Below, piece by piece: positions 32,867-42,448 of a DNA stretch of 54,688 nt. Below the pieces are notes generated by a model. That model had not been told where the DNA came from. It searched no databases and was given only the letters and a program-made list of their open reading frames with translations. The translations under genes were made by a program, and so were the position numbers. The stretch is from a virus. Numbering within the stretch: position 1 is the stretch's first letter; each line of letters opens with the position of its first letter. The stretch covers positions 1-54,688 of the IMG/VR virus record IMGVR_UViG_3300050132_000403, one strand, 5' to 3'.

Positions 32867-33612
32867 CAGATTGGTAACTTTATTTTATCAATTGCGGTTA
32901 AAAGACTCTGTACTTGTTTTTGTGCATAACTATCAAGAACTAATTGTTTATCACTTTTTAGTTTTTGTCCTCCTACCAAATTTTTTGCATCTGCAACTGC
33001 TTTTAGTTGAAGTGTGTAATTCCATATCATATTAGATTCCTGTGATTGGGAAAATGATAATGACATGGGTACTACAAAGTAAGTAGTTCCTCTTGATAGG
33101 TTATAAAAAATTAGTTTTCTTGGACTATTTTGGTCAGTTATTTTTAAAGATGAGACTATGTTTTCAAGTATTTTTGTTAATCCGTACCCTGTTTTTACAT
33201 CATTATCAAATACATTTTGAACTAATTTTAAATAGTCAACTGTTGCATTTGCAGGGTCAGTAAAATTATGATATAAGTTTTGAGATGTATCACCTATTAA
33301 TACTTTAAATGCTTTTCCTCCAAAATTTCCAGACATTGTTATATCAATAGGTACAAAATTTGGGTTTGTTAATACTGTTATACCACCACTCGTTTTTTTA
33401 ACATTGGTTATTTCTGGTTTTGACTCTGAAAAATTTGAGGGGTTGATTGGAAAGATAAAATACTGTAACGTTTTAAAATTCTTATCAACTACTTCAAGTG
33501 CAAATACATATAATTCAAACTCATCAGGATATTGAAGGTTAAGTAATACCGACCCACCTTGACCGAGTAGTGCATTTCTTCTTGTTATTGCATCAGTTAT
33601 TCCGACTCCCAA
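32866..33612 (-). CDS. baseplate/tail-hub-associated structural protein
   Basis: 248 residues using a TTG start at 33612 (MGVGITDAITRRNALLGQGG). The stretch LQYFIFPINPSNFSESKPEI, then TSGGITVLTNPNFVPIDITM, is the pattern of phage hub/tube-initiation proteins that carry a FPxxPxx...GG motif. A LysM-type or gp53-like wedge role is possible. A TnpB gene stops 12 bases before its start, so the original start codon may have been lost by the insertion. Confidence 0.5.
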   Translation of the reverse strand: MGVGITDAITRRNALLGQGGSVLLNLQYPDEFELYVFALEVVDKNFKTLQYFIFPINPSNFSESKPEITNVKKTSGGITVLTNPNFVPIDITMSGNFGGKAFKVLIGDTSQNLYHNFTDPANATVDYLKLVQNVFDNDVKTGYGLTKILENIVSSLKITDQNSPRKLIFYNLSRGTTYFVVPMSLSFSQSQESNMIWNYTLQLKAVADAKNLVGGQKLKSDKQLVLDSYAQKQVQSLLTAIDKIKLPI

Positions 33613-33624
33613 AATTGTAGTTAT

Positions 33625-34812
33625 TTAATTTTTAATAATTAGACGGTTACTTTCTACTTCTCTGAACCCACAATTGGTATTCTCCATAGACACAACGGGT
33701 ATTTTTATCCCTGAATTTTTTAGTTTAAAAAGCCTAAGGCCTTCTTTTTTAATATTGATTGCTGCGTTTAAATCTCTATTTAAGGTAAATCCGCAGTTAA
33801 AACAGTTGTAAGTTCTGGTAGATAGTAAAAGTGTATCTTTTTTGTTACCACAATTACTACAGAGTTTGGATGAGGGGTAAAAGGTTGAAACTTTGATGAG
33901 TTCTCTACCGTACCAATTACTTTTGTATTCTAACATATTAGTGAATAAACTCCAACTAACATCGTTTATAGATTTTGCTAATTTATGGTTTTTAACCAGA
34001 TTTTTTACTACTAGATTTTCAATTATAATCGTTTGGTTATCACTGATTAATTTATTTGAGATTTGATGGTAGTAATGGTTACGTTGATTAATTATTTTTT
34101 CATGTGTTTTTGCAATTTTAATTCTGAGTTTTTCACGGTTTTTACCACCCTTTTGGGTTTTAGAAAATTTTCTTTTTAAATGTAATAGTTTATATTTTTG
34201 TTTTTGTAATAATTTAAGATTTTCAAATTCTTGACCATCTGAGGTAGTAACAAAAGTTTTGATACCTAAGTCAATTCCAATGAGTTTATTGGTTTTAGGT
34301 AAGATTTTAACTTCTTTATCTTCAATTAAAAAAGTTGCAAAATATTTACCAGTTTTTTCTTTAATGAAGGTACATTTTTTAATTTTGGTATTTTTAAGTT
34401 TTTCAAGATATTTATCTGAGGTTTTAAAATTATATAAAGATTTTAAAAATTGTAGTTTATTATTTTTTATAATAATAGCTTGTTCATAACTAAAAGTTTG
34501 TTTATAGTCTTTCTTTTTAAATTTTGGGTAATTACCATCTTTAAAAAATTTTTGATATGTATTATCAACTTCTATACTTGCCTGCCTAATACATTCAGAT
34601 TTACAGATTTTTAAAAATGGTGCCTCATGTCTAAGTTTAAGAAGTTCTTTTTCAATACTATTACCACTTAAAGGTATTTTATACCAATTCCACATCTTAG
34701 TTTTATAATCTAAACACAGATTATAGGCAAAACGGTATCCATCAAAATGATTTTGAAGAATTATTTCTTGTTTTTTGGTTGGATAGATTTGTACTTTGAG
34801 TCGTTTAAACAT
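33625..34812 (-). CDS. tnpB: TnpB-type RNA-guided nuclease (IS200/IS605-like orfB)
   Basis: 395 residues. All catalytic pieces are present: RuvC-I Asp in LIGIDLGIKTFVTTSDGQEF, RuvC-II Glu in TIIIENLVVKNLV, a zinc ribbon (KLCSNCGNKKD...YNCFNCG) and RuvC-III Asp in TLNRDLNAAINI. The N-terminus MFKRLKVQIYPTKKQEIILQ is the standard TnpB opening. No TnpA is adjacent. It sits flush between two tail genes (one-base overlap upstream, 12 bases downstream), behaving like a homing nuclease. A guide RNA would be expected at its 3' end but I cannot delimit it. Confidence 0.93.
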   Translation of the reverse strand: MFKRLKVQIYPTKKQEIILQNHFDGYRFAYNLCLDYKTKMWNWYKIPLSGNSIEKELLKLRHEAPFLKICKSECIRQASIEVDNTYQKFFKDGNYPKFKKKDYKQTFSYEQAIIIKNNKLQFLKSLYNFKTSDKYLEKLKNTKIKKCTFIKEKTGKYFATFLIEDKEVKILPKTNKLIGIDLGIKTFVTTSDGQEFENLKLLQKQKYKLLHLKRKFSKTQKGGKNREKLRIKIAKTHEKIINQRNHYYHQISNKLISDNQTIIIENLVVKNLVKNHKLAKSINDVSWSLFTNMLEYKSNWYGRELIKVSTFYPSSKLCSNCGNKKDTLLLSTRTYNCFNCGFTLNRDLNAAINIKKEGLRLFKLKNSGIKIPVVSMENTNCGFREVESNRLIIKN

Positions 34813-35054
34813 TATTCTATATTCCCTTCTAAAATTATTGGAATTACGTTTGTTTGTGTTGTTGGTGAACCAACGGTTATTATTTCTCCTGGTATAATTC
34901 TAATTGTTGCAGACTTTATAGCGTTATAAACAAGGGATTCAACCATATCACAATAATTTGTAATTGCTATAGCCTGATCTTTTATAGGTTTTGCATTTAC
35001 ATTTGTGATAAATGTATTAAGTTGTTTAGAGAATTGTCCCTCTATAAGTGGCAT
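34812..35054 (-). CDS. small tail/baseplate protein (80 aa)
   Basis: 80 residues, MPLIEGQFSKQLNTFITNVN, then a helix and a beta hairpin (TIRIIPGEIITVGSPTTQTN). Low charge, as in neighbouring virion proteins. Between the spike-like gene and TnpB; its stop codon overlaps the TnpB start. Structural role from position only. Confidence 0.6.
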   Translation of the reverse strand: MPLIEGQFSKQLNTFITNVNAKPIKDQAIAITNYCDMVESLVYNAIKSATIRIIPGEIITVGSPTTQTNVIPIILEGNIE

Positions 35055-35065
35055 ATATAATTTTC

Positions 35066-35893
35066 TTAATCTGTGAATGCTATTTGACTCAATATTTTAT
35101 CAGTAGAATTTTTTAAATCTACTATTTGTTGTGCCGTTAATATAGGCATTTGCCCAAGTGCAGTTGTTGTTGTGGTTTGTCCTAATATATCAAAAAGATT
35201 GTTAAATATTTCCCTTGTCTGATTCCCAAGCGTTATGGGTTCAGTTCCTTTATTTACTGTAAACTTATTATTCTCAAAATGGTTTTCATCGGTTGTTTGT
35301 ATAAATGAAGAACTATCACCACTATCATCATCTGTAGTTTTTATTGAGGTAGATACTGATTGGTTGAAACTTATATTTTGAGAATCAAGTTCTACATTTC
35401 CCTGAATATTTAGTTTTAGTAAACCATTATTATCACTGTTGATAATATTTATATCAATTTCTCCACCTGATGTTCCACTTACTGTTATTCCTAATATTGA
35501 GTTTTTAGGGTCCCCTGAAAATTCTACAAAGTTTTCTCCAAATAGTCTATTTATTTTAAATTTATGTTCTCCAAGTCCTGATAAGTGGTCATTTTTTGGA
35601 ATTCTTCCAACAATTACCGGGACATTATTTGGAGGTAAATTAATCCAAATAACTTGACTACCTAATGTTGTATTATCGACTGGAAATTCAATAAAGTTAA
35701 GGACCATAGGGTCAATCATAACTCTATTGAAAAACCCCCCGTCTTCAGTTTTTATTGTAACCCTATTTTGTAAATAGCAAAGTTTTATATACTTATCCCG
35801 TGTTATATCATTTGGGATACAAATATATCCAAGTCCCCCAGAAAAATTTGAAGTGGCGAGTTGAGTTGTACCTACAGGATTAGTCACATCCAA
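35066..35893 (-). CDS. baseplate central spike-like protein (gp5/gpV class)
   Basis: 275 residues. The first 110 appear OB-fold-like (ITRDKYIKLCYLQNRVTIKT, QVIWINLPPNNVPVIVGRIP). A repetitive beta stretch follows (GEIDINIINSDNNGLLKLNI, NVELDSQNISFNQSVST) that suits the trimeric beta-helix of spikes. The C-terminus is helical. It lies next to the giant hub gene, the normal place for the membrane-piercing spike. No PAAR-type tip is visible. Assignment is structural inference. Confidence 0.55.
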   Translation of the reverse strand: MDVTNPVGTTQLATSNFSGGLGYICIPNDITRDKYIKLCYLQNRVTIKTEDGGFFNRVMIDPMVLNFIEFPVDNTTLGSQVIWINLPPNNVPVIVGRIPKNDHLSGLGEHKFKINRLFGENFVEFSGDPKNSILGITVSGTSGGEIDINIINSDNNGLLKLNIQGNVELDSQNISFNQSVSTSIKTTDDDSGDSSSFIQTTDENHFENNKFTVNKGTEPITLGNQTREIFNNLFDILGQTTTTTALGQMPILTAQQIVDLKNSTDKILSQIAFTD

Positions 35894-35919
35894 ATTTAAA
35901 AATAAGAATGTTTGGAAAT

Positions 35920-35950
35920 AAAAAAACCCCTTAAGAATATTAAGAGGTTT
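35920..35950 (-). terminator. rho-independent terminator
   Basis: AACCTCTTAA and TTAAGGGGTT (10 pairs with one G-U on the minus strand) flank a five-base loop and are followed by seven T residues. It terminates the hub and 35974 tagged-gene transcript before the spike gene. Confidence 0.85.
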
Positions 35951-35973
35951 AAAAAAAAGAAAAAAAAATGTTT

Positions 35974-36600
35974 TTAATTTCCTGGATAACTTACATGATG
36001 GTCTTTCCCATAAGTTACATTTGTAGATTCTGGTTCATCCCATTTATCAGAAGATTTATATCCATTTTGTTTAAGATTTCTTTCATGTTCTTCTTTTGAG
36101 GTTGAACTTGCATTTTGAAAGAAAGTAGCTTTACCATGTTTTTCTTCCATTTCTTTATGGTGTTTATCAAAATCACTATAAGTTTTTGGATTATGTTCTT
36201 CTACTTTTCCCTTATCAGCTGCCTCATGAAACGAATTCTCTCGTTTACTAGTTAGAGAATGACCAGTTCCATTTCCACTACCCTTATTTTTGTTTGAGTC
36301 TCCAAAAAAGTATGATCCATTATTACCAGGAGTCCCGTTACCACTATTTTTATTCTTATCTGGTGATGAGAAAAACCGTGAACTTGTATCACCTTCTTCT
36401 CTTAATTTAAAATCTTTATCTACAGAACTATTAGCATATATAGGTTTCCCTGATTTGGTGTGACCTATAATTTTTCCACCACGACTTCCTTCACCACCTT
36501 TTTCTAAATCATTTTTATCTTCTGACTTTAAAATTGCATCCACATTTGAATAACAAGATAATATTGTTGCAGCTCTGCCTTTATTTAGATTATTAATCAT
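35974..36600 (-). CDS. member of the tagged virion-protein family (208 aa)
   Basis: 208 residues. It begins MINNLNKGRAATILSCYSNV and continues DAILKSEDKNDLEKGGEG, then IGHTKSGKPIYANS, as in the other tagged proteins. The middle is low complexity, with two near-repeats of GSGNGT in Asn/Gly/Lys-rich sequence. The C-terminus has SFHEAADKGKVEEHNPKTYS. Preceded by a TATATTTAT box at 36615 and followed by a terminator, so it may be expressed as its own short unit. Function unknown. Confidence 0.65.
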   Translation of the reverse strand: MINNLNKGRAATILSCYSNVDAILKSEDKNDLEKGGEGSRGGKIIGHTKSGKPIYANSSVDKDFKLREEGDTSSRFFSSPDKNKNSGNGTPGNNGSYFFGDSNKNKGSGNGTGHSLTSKRENSFHEAADKGKVEEHNPKTYSDFDKHHKEMEEKHGKATFFQNASSTSKEEHERNLKQNGYKSSDKWDEPESTNVTYGKDHHVSYPGN

Positions 36601-36614
36601 TTTTATAATTATTT

Positions 36615-36623
36615 ATAAATATA
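36615..36623 (-). promoter_or_regulatory. candidate promoter -7 box (TATATTTAT)
   Basis: Minus-strand TTGTATATATTTATAAAT lies 15 bases before ATG 36600. It is a weaker version of the recurrent TATATTTAC box. The terminator after this gene supports a separate transcript. Confidence 0.3.
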
Positions 36624-36647
36624 TACAATTTTTATTTAAAAACAAAA

Positions 36648-39600
36648 TTATCTATTTATAAACTCAGTATTTGCATACTGTATCTGTTGTTTACGTAAAA
36701 AGAATCCAAATATATCTCTATCAACCTTAAAGTTTTGTAAAAGTTTTGTTTCATCAGGTACATTCTGAGTAGAGTATGTATTTTGAGTAATTTGTTGAGG
36801 TTGTCCATTTTGATCTGATGACCCTTGATTTGTACCTTTATAATCAAAGTGATTATTATCAGTTCCCCCAGAAAATGTCCCACCCCACCTTAAACCTAAT
36901 GAGGTTGCTATATTTATAATACCACTTATCTCCCAGTCAGATTTTGGTGATAACTGGTGTAAAGTTATATTTGTAAGAATATTTTTAAAATTTACATCAA
37001 GGGCCATTCCTATAACATGAGGTGCATTTGTAGATGGAACTTTAAAATTATAAAGTGACTTATTTTTATTATAAGCAACCAATTGAGCTTTATAACTTCT
37101 TAGACCATCTTGAATATCAGGAGTATAACCAGCTTGTTGTGCTTGTAGTAAAAATGAGGTAAAAATAGGTTGAACAGAAACAGCTAAGTTTTTTATATAC
37201 CCTAAACTACGACCTGATAAAATTTTTGAATTAAGTATTTTTTGTGACCCTAAATTGGTACCTAATACTATTGGGTTAAAAATTTGTTGTAGAGTATCTC
37301 CTGTTCCACTATCTTCAGTTTGTGGGGGAACGTAATTTGGATTATCAATTGTTTTTGGTGTAGTTACAACAATTGGTTTTGTTAAATTAAAATTAAGATC
37401 TGTATTGATAATATTAAAATAACTTACTTTTTTTGTAATAGTTGGAGAGAACTGTATATCTATCCCATATATCAGTTGTTCAATCATTCCCCTACTTACT
37501 TGTACTGTTGTGGTTCTATCAATTTTTCCTTCATTTATCATATAGGACTGTGAAACTGCATCAACTAAAAATATTTCACCAGTTGCCTCATATCTTATCA
37601 AATTTCCCCTTTTTATTCGTCTGTCCCCATTCAGTACTAATGTTCCTTTTCTTGTAAAAGGTAAATGTGCATGAGATTCTACCAAATATGCAAGATCTAT
37701 ATAGAGTTGTTTTATCTCAGTACTTATCTTCTGATTATTATTATCAAGTGGTAAGTATGGTATATAATTTGAAACTGCCTCATAAGGTCTTGACCCCCAA
37801 ATTTCTGCATACTCAGGTAAATAAATTGCAGGTAAATAAGCTGTTGCTGTTTGTGTAGCTCCAGCACTTAATGCAGCTTGTGGTAAAAGGTGGTACCATG
37901 AGTAAACTTCTGTATCATCAAAAGATAGTGATTCTTGAAGTACATTATGCTCATTAATAGTTATTGTTGCACCCGTTACTGAACTTACTGATTGTGTTTT
38001 TATTTTACCATTAAGAAGTGTTTTCACTCCTTCTGCATTATAAGGTGGCCTCCTGATTGTTAGTATAAATTTATCAGAATAAGTATCTGAAAAATATTCT
38101 ACAAAAGGGTCTTGACAAGCTTTCTTGAAAAAATTTAAAAGGCTTCCTTGAGAAGAACTTATTGAACTATCAACTAATCGTCTAGAAGAAACTGAACTAT
38201 CAATTACTAGATCAATTATTTGCCATATTCCTGTTGATAGTTTTTCTACAGGAATTTCATTAAAATCAGAAGACTTTTGAGAGTCTATAACGTTATCAAT
38301 ATAACTGATTAGTTGAGAAACAGAACTTGAAAAATATGTAGATCCGTTAATTGGTCGTGTAAACTGATTAGGAAATACGTTAAAATCTGTTGGGAATTGA
38401 TTAGTTTGTAAGTTTGTAGAATTATAAAAAACTGATTTCCAACCAACTGTTGTATTACCTGTTACCTGTCTTGAAATATTTTTTTGATTATCAGGTACTC
38501 TTAAAAATGAAAGAAAATCATAGAGAAGATTATAGATTGTATTTATTTCAGCACCTTCACCATCTTGATTAACAACATTTTGTCCTGTATCCATATACTG
38601 GTATCCATATAGTTTTCTTAGTCTACCAAGTTCACTTTTTGCCTTTGTTATATAACCATCAATTATTGACTGTTTTTGTTGTTTTTCTGATTGAGATTGA
38701 GTAGGAGGTTGATATTGGTAGTTCCGCCTGTCATTATCATGTTTCTTGTGTAAAGTTGAGAGTCCTGGTCCACCTCCAAATCCTGTACCTACTTGACTAA
38801 ATGTAAGTTCACTATTAGTATCAACATAAGATGTAAATAAATCATCAGGTACTACACCAATAGTGGAAATTTGTTGGATAACAAATTTAAAAACGTTCTC
38901 AATTGAGTTACAATAAAACAGATTTTGAAACATCTGTACATTATCAAAAAAGAGGCGCTGTGTTAGTACATTTTTTGCCTGTGAACCTCCTGCAAAATTT
39001 GCTTTTCCTTGTGATAATTCAAGTGCATAAAAATATGATCCATCATCTATAAAAAGTTTTGAAAGATCTCTTCCTGATACTTGTATTCCTACATCATTTG
39101 TTTCTGGATTATATGAGAATGAATTGGAGTCAATAAGACCTATCATATCATATATACGACCTCCAAGATTATTTTTGTTCAAAAAGAAATTAGTTGCATC
39201 ACTATACCTTTGTTGTGACTCCATATTAAGTGTCTCAAACCGTATGAAGACCAGGTCATTAGTTGAAAGTATGTTATGGAATAAAAATTGGTTACGCTCA
39301 AGATTATGAGTAGAAGTATTAATTTTTGAGAAAGATTCTTGAGATAAATATTCATTATTACCAGTTACCTTGGAAATAGCACTTTTTATTGAATTTTTTT
39401 TAACTACCCAACTACCTTTTTCAAATTCACAAACAAGTGGTGGTAATGTTATATCAAAATTCCCTCCATTTTTCCCAACCGATGTTTGAGACCTAATAAT
39501 GAAGGGGCTGAGGTCAAATATTTGCCCCTTTAAATTATTTATAAAAGACCCGTCTGTTTGAGGTATCGGATTATTTTCTGAAAGTGCCCGACACCAAACC

Positions 39601-40067
39601 CATATTGTTATGTTTGGGTAATACTGTTTTGTAACTCCATTTGAAACAGAACTTGGTATTGGTCCATCTGCATGGTTATACCCTCTATCACTTTCAAGTT
39701 TTGCAAGTTCAAATGCTTTAAAAGTTGCCTCATCAGTTGAGGTAATCTGAAGTCCTTGGTTTACTATTCCATATCTGTTTACTTTGTCTTGAGGTATGAC
39801 AAATTTCACTCCAGGTTTAAGTTTTAAAATAAGTGGAGAAGTAACTGAAGTAATAGAACTTAATTCTGAAGCAGTATAAGATGAAAGTATCCTATCTTTA
39901 TTAGTAATTTTATCATCTGTCCAACTTAAAAAATCATTTGCAAAAGAATAAAGAACAGTAGGATTATAATTATCACTAGGTAACTGAATAGGACAAAGAT
40001 CTGAAGTTAAGTAATCACTTACAGTTTTTAATTCAGAAGAAGAGAAAGTAACAATATAAAAATCCAT
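36648..40067 (-). CDS. giant baseplate hub protein with C-terminal M15 peptidase
   Basis: 1139 residues. The N-terminal third has hub-like beta domains (NDVGIQVSGRDLSKLFIDDG is gpD/gp27-like: VSGRDLxxLFIDD). The middle continues with DPFVEYFSDTYSDKFILTIR and RGNLIRYEATGEIFLVDAVS. About residues 960-1077 form a VanY/M15 metallopeptidase: IQDGLRSYKAQ, APHVIGMALDVNF (SxHxxGxAxD-type) and LGLRWGGTFSGGTDNNHFDY. The zinc ligands are the His and Asp of the first pair and the last His. The enzyme would cut peptidoglycan stem peptides as the tail penetrates. It abuts the tape-measure gene. Confidence 0.85.
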   Translation of the reverse strand: MDFYIVTFSSSELKTVSDYLTSDLCPIQLPSDNYNPTVLYSFANDFLSWTDDKITNKDRILSSYTASELSSITSVTSPLILKLKPGVKFVIPQDKVNRYGIVNQGLQITSTDEATFKAFELAKLESDRGYNHADGPIPSSVSNGVTKQYYPNITIWVWCRALSENNPIPQTDGSFINNLKGQIFDLSPFIIRSQTSVGKNGGNFDITLPPLVCEFEKGSWVVKKNSIKSAISKVTGNNEYLSQESFSKINTSTHNLERNQFLFHNILSTNDLVFIRFETLNMESQQRYSDATNFFLNKNNLGGRIYDMIGLIDSNSFSYNPETNDVGIQVSGRDLSKLFIDDGSYFYALELSQGKANFAGGSQAKNVLTQRLFFDNVQMFQNLFYCNSIENVFKFVIQQISTIGVVPDDLFTSYVDTNSELTFSQVGTGFGGGPGLSTLHKKHDNDRRNYQYQPPTQSQSEKQQKQSIIDGYITKAKSELGRLRKLYGYQYMDTGQNVVNQDGEGAEINTIYNLLYDFLSFLRVPDNQKNISRQVTGNTTVGWKSVFYNSTNLQTNQFPTDFNVFPNQFTRPINGSTYFSSSVSQLISYIDNVIDSQKSSDFNEIPVEKLSTGIWQIIDLVIDSSVSSRRLVDSSISSSQGSLLNFFKKACQDPFVEYFSDTYSDKFILTIRRPPYNAEGVKTLLNGKIKTQSVSSVTGATITINEHNVLQESLSFDDTEVYSWYHLLPQAALSAGATQTATAYLPAIYLPEYAEIWGSRPYEAVSNYIPYLPLDNNNQKISTEIKQLYIDLAYLVESHAHLPFTRKGTLVLNGDRRIKRGNLIRYEATGEIFLVDAVSQSYMINEGKIDRTTTVQVSRGMIEQLIYGIDIQFSPTITKKVSYFNIINTDLNFNLTKPIVVTTPKTIDNPNYVPPQTEDSGTGDTLQQIFNPIVLGTNLGSQKILNSKILSGRSLGYIKNLAVSVQPIFTSFLLQAQQAGYTPDIQDGLRSYKAQLVAYNKNKSLYNFKVPSTNAPHVIGMALDVNFKNILTNITLHQLSPKSDWEISGIINIATSLGLRWGGTFSGGTDNNHFDYKGTNQGSSDQNGQPQQITQNTYSTQNVPDETKLLQNFKVDRDIFGFFLRKQQIQYANTEFINR

Positions 40068-42122
40068 TTAATTACCTCCTTGACTTACTTGTCTCCTCCA
40101 CTCTCTTTCTGTTGGTCTACCATCAGAAGTATGAGTTATATTTTCTTTAATACCAACCATAGCTTTACCATTTACAACTGTAACATTAATACTACCTAAT
40201 GCTTCTTCAATCACTTTCCCGGCTACTTTAGAACCTTTTATAAAACCTTGTAGTACACCTTCTGTTACTTGTGCAGTTGCTTTATCTATTTCATTGGTAA
40301 AGTTTTCTGCATTTTTTTCAAGATATCCATCAGTCATTCCTGATTTTAGATCTTTCTGTGAAAGATTCTTAAAATTTACACCACCTTCTAATAGCCTTCT
40401 TGCTTCAAACGCTTTTACATTTAACCTACCTGACAAGTTTAATATTTGGTAAGCTTTATCACCACCTATATTTTTAACATCATCTATAACACCCTGAAAA
40501 TATCCTGAAGACCCAAAACCTTTGTCTTGTTCTTCTTTTAGTTGTTCTATATTAAAATTAGGATGTAGTCTTCTTAAAACTTGAAAATTACGGGCTTTTG
40601 AAACATCATCTCCAGGGTTAGTTAATGAGTTATCTATCTGACTAATTAAACCCATTGACCTAAAATCTTTTGCTGCAAAAGGTCCTCCAAGTGAATTAAA
40701 TTTTAAAAGTGTGTCTAATGTTGTACCAGATGAAACTGAGGTTTGACCTTTCAATAATTCACGTTGTAACGTTGTATAGTTTTTCTGTAGAAATTCGTTA
40801 AAGAAGGTCCTATCACCATTTTTAAATAAGTTTCCTTGTCCTTCTTTTAAAATTCCCCCTAAAATGTTTCCTATATCCTTATCACCTTCTTTTGATGAAC
40901 GTAATAACTCCTCAAGTGTCTGTGCAGTTGATTGTTGTACTCCAAACCCCTTTTCATAAAAAACTGAAAGATCTGTTTGACGTTCTACATTTTGAGACGT
41001 ACCCATTGACCTAGCCATCCCCATTTGTAAATCAAGAGTTTGACCGAAATCATATCCTAAATTAGACCTTGACCCTACAGAATAATTTTGTCCTGTTAAT
41101 GCTTTTCTCCTATAATATTTATCCTCTAATTCTTGTGTCCCTATACTACCTTTTTGTTCTAAATCTCCTGCAGCACCAAATAAAGTTCCAACTATTGAAG
41201 AACCAGCATTTGCACCAATACCAGCAGCAGTTACTGCCCCTACTCCACCTGTTGCATACCCCCCTACTACTGCCCCTAAAACCGCCCCTACTACACCACC
41301 TATAATTTCACCTTCTGTTTTTCTTACATTTGCAATCTGGTCAAAACCATTTTTAGTATTACTAAACTGTGCAGCTGTCCCTACAAATTTTTCTGCCATT
41401 TGAAGAGCCATCATTCCAGAAACAAGTTCCCCTATTCCTCCACTTTTACTTTCAGGCCCTTCACGCTTCTTTTTATCTTCTATCTCACTTTGTGCAAGTT
41501 GTTCAGTTAATGTTCTTGATGGTGCTGATTCTCGTATCTCATCTGCAACATCTTTATCTCCTATTACAATTGCTTTTGCAAGGTCTTTGCCTGAGGTTCT
41601 TGTGAGGTCAATATTTTCACGGAAAGAAGTAGAAGTAAGTTTTGATGATTTTTCAATTTCTTTTAACGTTTTATACTCATCTGTGTCTTTAAAAGTTGAA
41701 GTTACTACATTACCTCTTTCTCTTGATAGTGAGGTACTTTCAAGATTTAACTCTGCAAGGTTTTTTTGAAAAGTAGGAAGATTTATTTCCTTATCATGAA
41801 GTGCTTTACCAAGTGCTTGGCGACTTTCCCTTATTTCCTCCTGTTCTGCATCAATCGCCGATAACCTTTTCTTTTTATTTTCATTAAAAATAGGGTTATT
41901 AGTAGAAGTAAAATCAGTTACATTTTGAGAAGCACCACGAGAAGCCTTATCAAGTAATTTTGCTTTTTCCTCAAGTAATTTAAGTTGTTCTTTTAGATTT
42001 TTAGAGTACTTTTGTGCCTGTTCAACTTCGTTGTCAAACATAGCTTTTGACTTCTGTTGAATTTTTTCTAGCGCTGTGTAAACTCCATCCGCTTTAACTG
42101 TAAAGTCAATAGTTTTTGACAT
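40068..42122 (-). CDS. tail tape-measure protein
   Basis: 684 residues. The N-terminal 200 are coiled-coil (KYSKNLKEQLKLLEEKAKLL, EEIRESRQALGKALHDKEIN). A Gly/Ala-rich hydrophobic segment near 280-320 (GGVVGAVLGAVVGGYATGGV) is typical of tape measures and may insert in the membrane on DNA injection. Its position downstream of the two chaperone-like genes and upstream of the hub is canonical. The protein is rather short, so the tail is probably short to medium. It shares a one-base overlap with the 107-residue gene. Confidence 0.8.
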   Translation of the reverse strand: MSKTIDFTVKADGVYTALEKIQQKSKAMFDNEVEQAQKYSKNLKEQLKLLEEKAKLLDKASRGASQNVTDFTSTNNPIFNENKKKRLSAIDAEQEEIRESRQALGKALHDKEINLPTFQKNLAELNLESTSLSRERGNVVTSTFKDTDEYKTLKEIEKSSKLTSTSFRENIDLTRTSGKDLAKAIVIGDKDVADEIRESAPSRTLTEQLAQSEIEDKKKREGPESKSGGIGELVSGMMALQMAEKFVGTAAQFSNTKNGFDQIANVRKTEGEIIGGVVGAVLGAVVGGYATGGVGAVTAAGIGANAGSSIVGTLFGAAGDLEQKGSIGTQELEDKYYRRKALTGQNYSVGSRSNLGYDFGQTLDLQMGMARSMGTSQNVERQTDLSVFYEKGFGVQQSTAQTLEELLRSSKEGDKDIGNILGGILKEGQGNLFKNGDRTFFNEFLQKNYTTLQRELLKGQTSVSSGTTLDTLLKFNSLGGPFAAKDFRSMGLISQIDNSLTNPGDDVSKARNFQVLRRLHPNFNIEQLKEEQDKGFGSSGYFQGVIDDVKNIGGDKAYQILNLSGRLNVKAFEARRLLEGGVNFKNLSQKDLKSGMTDGYLEKNAENFTNEIDKATAQVTEGVLQGFIKGSKVAGKVIEEALGSINVTVVNGKAMVGIKENITHTSDGRPTEREWRRQVSQGGN

Positions 42123-42445
42123 TATTCTATATTAATACCACTGTTTACAAATGAAAAATCCGCTTTCTTAAACAATTCTTCTATATTACTATCATCAACT
42201 ATTTGTTCTTTCATAATATTTCCCTTTTTAAATTCAGCTTCTTCAAGTTTTTTAATTTTTTGGTCCTCATAATACGCCTCAAATGTTATGAATTCTATAT
42301 ACTCAAAATAAATATCTACTTGAGAAGTACCTCTATGTTCAGGACTGTTAAAAGCAATATTATGTTTTTCTCTCCACCATTTATCAGCTGGGAAAGTATT
42401 ATTCCACCAAATTACAAGGCTCTTAAAATTTTTATGGTAGAGCAC
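42122..42445 (-). CDS. second tail-assembly-chaperone candidate (GTG start)
   Basis: 107 residues starting LYHKNFKSLVIWWNNTFPAD with Met encoded as GTG. It is in the same frame as the preceding gene, separated only by TAA and one codon. A strong purine run (GGGGGAG) before the GTG could serve as ribosome-binding site. Aromatic start (VIWWNN, KWWREKHN) and acidic C-terminus. Its place between tube and tape measure matches the second (frameshift or readthrough) tail chaperone of other phages. Confidence 0.6.
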   Translation of the reverse strand: MLYHKNFKSLVIWWNNTFPADKWWREKHNIAFNSPEHRGTSQVDIYFEYIEFITFEAYYEDQKIKKLEEAEFKKGNIMKEQIVDDSNIEELFKKADFSFVNSGINIE

Positions 42446-42448
42446 ACT

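Noticed and set aside
36656-36883. Minus-strand 75-codon frame inside the hub gene
   Set aside because: Lies in another frame of the M15-containing coding sequence, which is well supported; it is a shadow.
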